NCBI GenBank assembly: GCA_031288005.1
Contig: JAITSE010000070.1
Coordinates: 1 to 35,980 of the forward strand
Source of the DNA: Treponema sp.
Lineage (GTDB): Bacteria > Spirochaetota > Spirochaetia > Treponematales > Breznakiellaceae
Direction: 5' to 3'
DNA length: 35,980 nt
Below, one piece after another: positions 32,492 to 35,980 of this stretch (its first letter is position 1; each line of letters begins with the position of its first letter). Position numbers and translations under genes: made by a program. The notes under the pieces were generated by a model. It was not told the origin of the DNA and searched no databases. It was given only the letters and a program-made list of their open reading frames with translations.

Positions 32492-33520
32492 CTATCCGTT
32501 CAGGTTATCATAGATACTGCGTGTATTATCAAAGCCTCTGGCGTTTTCAAAATATTTCCCCGCCCCCAAAGCAACGCAGTCCAGGGGCCGCTCGGCAAGA
32601 ATAACCGGAACCCCGGTTTCCTTAGAGATAAGCTTAGGCAGACCTTTAAGGAGGGAACCGCCCCCGGTCATGACTATGCCCCGCTCCACAATATCCGCGG
32701 CCAGCTCAGGCGGCGTCTGTCCCAGCGTCGTTTTGATTTCGTCGATGATCTGGATGATGGGATCTTTGAGGGCTTCCCGCACCTCCACGGAATCTATTTC
32801 CAGCCTTCGGGGAAGCCCGGTAATGGCGTCGGTCCCCTTGATTTCCACCTTTTCGATAGTCTTGTCAGGCGAAGCGTTGCCGATTTCGATTTTGAGCCGC
32901 TCGGCGGTCTGCTCCCCTATAATGAGGTTATGGGCATTCCGCACATGCTTGATGATAGATTCATCGAATTCATCGCCTCCCAAACGTATGGCGTTGGTAA
33001 CCACCATGCCCCCCAGGGAGATAACGGAAATCTCCGTGGTTCCCCCGCCAATGTCGCAGATCATGTGTCCCGCCGGCTCAAAAATGGGAATATCCGCCCC
33101 TATAGCGGCGGCTAGGCTCTCTTCAATCACCATTACTTCCCGGGCGCCGGCTTTATAGGCGCTTTCTTCCACCGCCCGCTTTTCCACTTCGGTAATGCAC
33201 GAAGGAATCCCTATGACCATACGGGGTTTTATGAACCGGTACCGGGGCAATACCTTGGAAATAAAATAGCGTATCATCTTTTCCGTGGATTCCAAATCCG
33301 CGATGACCCCGTCCCGCATGGGCCGGATGGCAATGATATTCGCCGGGGTTTTCCAAAGCATACGCTTCGCTTCAGCCCCCACGGCCATGACTTTTTTCGT
33401 TCCCCGTTCAACGGCGACTACCGACGGCTCATTGATGACGATCCCTTTTCCGCGTATATAGATAAGGGTATTGCAGGTTCCCAAATCAATACCAATATCT
33501 GATGAATTCTTTCCGAACAT
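32492..33520 (-). CDS. mreB: Rod shape-determining actin MreB
   Basis: The 342-aa protein is a full-length actin homologue with the phosphate-1 loop [10 protein letters not shown] (about residues 9-18), phosphate-2 [11 protein letters not shown] (about 164-174) and the adenosine-binding [11 protein letters not shown] (about 295-305). Its membrane filaments guide lateral-wall synthesis. A GGAGGATGT site lies directly before ATG 33520. Only 47 bases separate it from the TPR gene upstream, suggesting one transcript. Confidence 0.97.
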   Translation of the reverse strand: MFGKNSSDIGIDLGTCNTLIYIRGKGIVINEPSVVAVERGTKKVMAVGAEAKRMLWKTPANIIAIRPMRDGVIADLESTEKMIRYFISKVLPRYRFIKPRMVIGIPSCITEVEKRAVEESAYKAGAREVMVIEESLAAAIGADIPIFEPAGHMICDIGGGTTEISVISLGGMVVTNAIRLGGDEFDESIIKHVRNAHNLIIGEQTAERLKIEIGNASPDKTIEKVEIKGTDAITGLPRRLEIDSVEVREALKDPIIQIIDEIKTTLGQTPPELAADIVERGIVMTGGGSLLKGLPKLISKETGVPVILAERPLDCVALGAGKYFENARGFDNTRSIYDNLNG

Positions 33521-33567
33521 ACATCCTCCATGCGCCTAAAACCGCGCTTTAACTTTTTCCTGTTTGT

Positions 33568-34569
33568 TCACATATTTAGCCGCATCCGGGCCGGTCCATG
33601 AGCAGGATCGATCCGTACAGCTCTTCGCCATTCCGCCCGCGCCCTGGTAGGGTCCCCGCCGGCGGCGTATAATTCTCCCAACTGAAAATGGGCTTCGGCA
33701 TTTTCACCGCCATCTTCCAGAATGGCAAGGTACTGGGCCTCGGCGCCGGACACATCCCCGGACTTCCCATGGATTCCCCCTAAAAGAAGCCTGGCGGCCA
33801 CCAGGATGTTGGAATCCTTCGATGTTTCCACACAGCGAACCAAATAGGCCCTCGCCGTATCCGCTTCTTCCAAGGCTATATAGGAACGGGCTATGGACAA
33901 CAACAACAAATCCGAAGGCCCCCGATTCCTCGGCTCCTCTAATGAACTTGTTTCATTTAATGAAACAAGTTCATTCGCCTCAGGGTTCCCGGGCGCAAGG
34001 GCCAGGGAAAAAGCGGCTACGCTGTTCCGGTAATCGTGGATGGAGGCATAGGCAAGGCCTAAATATTCGGGGATATCCGCCGCCGGATAATTCCTGTCCC
34101 GCGCCGCCTCAAGAAATTTAACCGCCATGTCCGCATAGGCATCGCCTTTGTAATAATAGGCTTTGCCCAATACGTAGTGAACCCGCATATCCTCAGGCCC
34201 TTCTCGGCAATAAAGCGCTTTTCTGAGAGACCAGATGCAGGCGTTAATATAGGTTTGAATATCGGAATTATTTATCTGAGCTACCGCGAGTTGGTATGCT
34301 GAAAACCCTTTAAGGGTAAGAAAGAAATAATTCATGGGATTAGCTTCAAGGCGCAGATGGCTCAGTTCAAATACTTCTTCAAAGGAATTTTCTTCCCACA
34401 AGCGGACCAACTCCTTTCTGTCATTTTTAAGCCGGCTTCTCCAGCCCATAAACACAATGCTCCCGGATAAAATTAAAAAGCCTGCTAAAATAACCGCCCC
34501 GATGCTGCGAATGTTTTGTTTTTTTTGTATTTCAATGCTGTACCGGGATCGGTTTCTTCTTTTCAACAT
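33568..34569 (-). CDS. Membrane-anchored TPR-repeat protein
   Basis: The 333-aa protein has a basic N-terminus, one membrane helix (about residues 25-45) and TPR-like helices (about 60-330; the clearest are FEVFELSHLRLEANPMN, YYKGDAYADMAVKFLEAARD and ENAEAHFQLGELYAAGGDPT). TPR proteins act as scaffolds; the place just before mreB suggests a link to cell shape, by position only. A perfect 35-bp palindrome (33941-33975) lies in frame and encodes ELVSLNETSSLE (nearly), a segment not expected in a TPR helix. No clear Shine-Dalgarno precedes ATG 34569. Confidence 0.85.
   Translation of the reverse strand: MLKRRNRSRYSIEIQKKQNIRSIGAVILAGFLILSGSIVFMGWRSRLKNDRKELVRLWEENSFEEVFELSHLRLEANPMNYFFLTLKGFSAYQLAVAQINNSDIQTYINACIWSLRKALYCREGPEDMRVHYVLGKAYYYKGDAYADMAVKFLEAARDRNYPAADIPEYLGLAYASIHDYRNSVAAFSLALAPGNPEANELVSLNETSSLEEPRNRGPSDLLLLSIARSYIALEEADTARAYLVRCVETSKDSNILVAARLLLGGIHGKSGDVSGAEAQYLAILEDGGENAEAHFQLGELYAAGGDPTRARAEWRRAVRIDPAHGPARMRLNM
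33941..33975. repeat. 35-bp perfect palindrome inside the TPR gene
   Basis: AATGAACTTGTTTCATT (33941-33957) and its exact complement (33959-33975) are separated by one base. The same 17-mer occurs twice in direct orientation at 35392-35408 and 35410-35426. The insert keeps the reading frame. Confidence 0.9.
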
Positions 34570-34579
34570 ACCGTGAAAG

Positions 34580-34607
34580 ATTACTATGTTCTATATATAA
34601 AAGTCAA
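34580..34607 (-). promoter_or_regulatory. Candidate promoter of the TPR-mre operon
   Basis: On the minus strand TTGACT (34607-34602; 5/6 to consensus) is followed after 16 bases by AGTAAT (34585-34580; 4/6). The start site would be only a few bases from ATG 34569, which has no Shine-Dalgarno, so the mRNA might be nearly leaderless. The -10 match is weak. Confidence 0.3.
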
Positions 34608-34734
34608 CGGAACAACAAAGGCTGCGGACTTTAGTCCTGAGCCCTCAGCGCTTGCTGGACAAGCGGAGTTTGCCTAATCAACCAACCCCGCCGCAGAGAT
34701 CGAACCTGCGGTCCGATGGAATAGGTTCTTTATC

Positions 34735-35379
34735 CTAGGCTATTACATGGCTTTGTATGGGGGAGGGCGGCCCAAGGCGGCCTTTCTCGTTCTCCCAGTA
34801 AAGCGCGATGTACAGCGTCTTTCCAAGCTGCGAGTCATCGAAAGTCAGAAGCTCCCGGGTGCGGGTGAGCAGCCTGCTCAAGGTCAGCTCTTTGTGGGTT
34901 TCAGGGGCGGGGCCTCCGACTTTGTAGAAGGCGACAGCGCCATTATAGCGCGGCGGGCGCGCGGGGTGTCTCACGATGACTTGCAGATACTCGCCGTTCT
35001 CAAGGGTGAAAGGGACGACTTCCGCGGGATCGGGGACACCGGTGCGGCTAGTGTCTTTGACGCGAAGGCCGAAGGCCATGAGGATTTCAGGCGTCACCGC
35101 GTCCAGGGGGTCGGGGTCGATGTAGGCGTTCTTTATCTTGCGAATCACCTTCTTGAGGGCCTCGCTCTTCTCCCTGCGGTCCTCCCGGTCGATTTTGCCG
35201 GCGTTGGGGGCCCGGGCGGTGTGGTAGGCGGCGGTATAGGCCGCAAGCTTCGCGTTGAAATCGGTCTGGAGGAGCGCTGGAACGCCCAATAGGGCGCCGT
35301 AGTCGTCTAAACCGCGTTTGAATTTGTTGGCAAAGGCCAGGAATTCGGCCTCGGCAATGGGAATAAAATCATTGCTCAT
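34735..35379 (-). CDS. Uncharacterised 214-aa protein
   Basis: I do not recognise a family. The N-terminal part (about residues 1-95) is helical and charged (FIPIAEAEFLAFANKFKRGL, then KIDREDRREKSEALKKVIRK), and the C-terminal part (about 100-210) looks beta-rich, like an Ig or fibronectin type III fold, ending in TLYIALYWENEKGRLGPPSP. No signal peptide or membrane helix is seen. An AAGGAG site lies before ATG 35379. Composition is like the neighbours. The gene lies alone between repeat-rich gaps, and two copies of the 17-mer AATGAACTTGTTTCATT stand directly upstream of its ribosome site. Confidence 0.75.
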   Translation of the reverse strand: MSNDFIPIAEAEFLAFANKFKRGLDDYGALLGVPALLQTDFNAKLAAYTAAYHTARAPNAGKIDREDRREKSEALKKVIRKIKNAYIDPDPLDAVTPEILMAFGLRVKDTSRTGVPDPAEVVPFTLENGEYLQVIVRHPARPPRYNGAVAFYKVGGPAPETHKELTLSRLLTRTRELLTFDDSQLGKTLYIALYWENEKGRLGPPSPIQSHVIA

Positions 35380-35391
35380 ACAGACTCCTTA

Positions 35392-35426
35392 AATGAACTT
35401 GTTTCATTAAATGAACTTGTTTCATT
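35392..35426. repeat. Two direct copies of the 17-mer repeat
   Basis: AATGAACTTGTTTCATT occurs at 35392-35408 and 35410-35426, one base apart. It is the same 17-mer that forms the inverted pair within the TPR gene. It lies in the presumed leader of the 214-aa gene. Confidence 0.85.
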
Positions 35427-35521
35427 CTTAGGCCACGGCTTTTTTTTCTAAGCCAGGGCGTTTGTTTCAAGGCCAAGAGACCTGGAACAGTCCTGGGGAC
35501 AGACCCCCGGGAAAATTGCAT
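35427..35521. other. Non-coding spacer with element-D flank
   Basis: No gene is seen. The words GACCTGGAAC and CCTGGGGACAG (35488-35506) resemble the bases before copy C (5550-5570) and the end of the last flagellar gene (27391-27400), suggesting a longer shared repeat unit. Confidence 0.5.
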
Positions 35522-35598
35522 GGAGTTTTTTGCCATCTTAAGAGATTCAAAATCACAAAGGTTGCAAAAAACTCCTAAGAGACCGCTTTAGCGGTCTC
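35522..35598 (+). repeat. Composite two-hairpin element, copy D
   Basis: Arms GGAGTTTTTTGC (35522-35533) and GCAAAAAACTCC (35564-35575) enclose 30 bases; after TAA follows the perfect hairpin GAGACCGC, loop TTTA, GCGGTCTC (35579-35598). The plan, spacing and loop are the same as in copy C. Confidence 0.8.
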
Positions 35599-35880
35599 AC
35601 AGGGCATTAATTTTAAAAGCCAGGGCATTAATTTTAAAAGCCAGGGCATTAATTTTAAAAGCCAGGGCATTAATTTTAAAAGCCAGGGCATTAATTTTAA
35701 AAGCCAGGGCATTAATTTTATAGGCCAAGGCATTAATTTTAAAAGCCAGGGCATTAATTTTAAAAGCCAGGGCATTAATTTTATAGGCCAAGGCATTAAT
35801 TTTAAAAGCCAGGGCATTAATTTTAAAAGCCAAGGCATTAATTTTATAGGCCAAGGCATTAATTTTATAGGCCAAGAAAC
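35599..35880. repeat. 21-bp AT-rich tandem array, thirteen units
   Basis: GCATTAATTTTA begins about every 21 bases from 35605 to 35857 (13 units). Units differ mainly by AAAAGCCAG versus TAGGCCAAG in the linker. Each holds an A/T tract repeated every two helical turns, a form expected to bend DNA. As 21 is a multiple of three, open frames of a seven-residue repeat exist on the minus strand, but they have no ribosome site or domain, so I treat the array as non-coding. It directly follows copy D. Confidence 0.85.
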
Positions 35881-35920
35881 CCTAATGGTCAAGTCAACCT
35901 AAGCTTGCAGGGATAAAGTA

Positions 35921-35950
35921 CCGGGCCTTGCAAGGCCCGGCTTCTTCTTT
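35921..35950 (+). terminator. Intrinsic-terminator-like hairpin near the right edge
   Basis: CCGGGCC (35921-35927) and GGCCCGG (35934-35940) enclose TTGCAA (itself self-complementary), followed by CTTCTTCTTT. It has the form of a plus-strand terminator, but no plus-strand gene lies to its left for several kilobases; a short RNA from the 21-bp array region is one possibility. Confidence 0.45.
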
Positions 35951-35980
35951 AAAATATGGACACAGCCCGGGGATTATTTT

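Noticed and set aside
34682..34720. tRNA-like T-arm on the minus strand (GGTTCGATC in a CCGCAG/CTGCGG stem)
   Set aside because: No acceptor, D or anticodon arms could be placed around it; it is more likely a hairpin behind the 214-aa gene or a chance match.
35575..35892. Two minus-strand frames of seven-residue repeats
   Set aside because: They result from the 21-bp period, are open in two frames at once, and have no ribosome site; such duplicates are typical of non-coding tandem arrays.

Overview
The window looks like a chromosomal segment of a spirochaete of the Treponema group. The evidence is gene order and protein content. A long forward operon (flbB-fliK-flgD-flgE-flbD-motA-motB-fliL-fliM-fliY-fliO-fliP-fliQ-fliR-flhB-flhA-flhF-flhG-x-fliA-fapA-x-x) matches the spirochaete fla operon. 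It includes spirochaete-typical members (FlbB, FlbD, a FliY-type switch protein), and the hook protein has Lys165 and Cys178 at exactly the positions crosslinked in Treponema denticola FlgE. Moderately high GC and intergenic regions full of palindromes would fit the termite-gut treponemes, but that is inference.

Layout. (1) 1-2987, minus: the N-terminal part of a large surface lipoprotein with eight InlB-type repeats and a Gly/Thr/Ile beta-helix-like region; it runs off the left edge. (2) 2988-4400: no convincing gene; a dense field of palindromic repeats, a 42-bp tandem array, a G-rich stretch and a nested inverted repeat. (3) 4401-5471, plus: a calcineurin-like metallophosphoesterase. (4) 5681-27421, plus: 23 co-oriented genes for the periplasmic flagellum (collar base, hook, stator, switch, export gate, FlhF/FlhG, sigma-28) plus small spirochaetal genes of unknown function. 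The run is broken by a 406-bp gap (9727-10132) holding seven 23-bp dyads just upstream of a good promoter for flbD-motAB. (5) 27422-27871: convergent intergenic region with terminator-like hairpins. (6) 34569-27872, minus: a rod-shape operon (TPR protein, mreB, mreC, mreD, PBP2, rodA) with overlapping start/stop codons. (7) 35379-34735, minus: an unrecognised 214-aa protein, followed to the right edge by repeats including thirteen 21-bp AT-rich units.

How it fits together: the two large operons build the flagellar motor and the lateral-wall elongation machinery, which converge at about 27.4-27.9 kb. The genes themselves are mostly orthodox. The unusual part is the repeat landscape. A composite two-hairpin element (five copies or variants), mini-hairpins with three-base loops, a 17-mer palindrome family, and three unrelated tandem arrays sit in leaders and gaps, and in two places lie in frame inside genes (fliK and the TPR gene). 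I found no phage, CRISPR, restriction, toxin-antitoxin or intact transposase genes and no convincing tRNA or rRNA.
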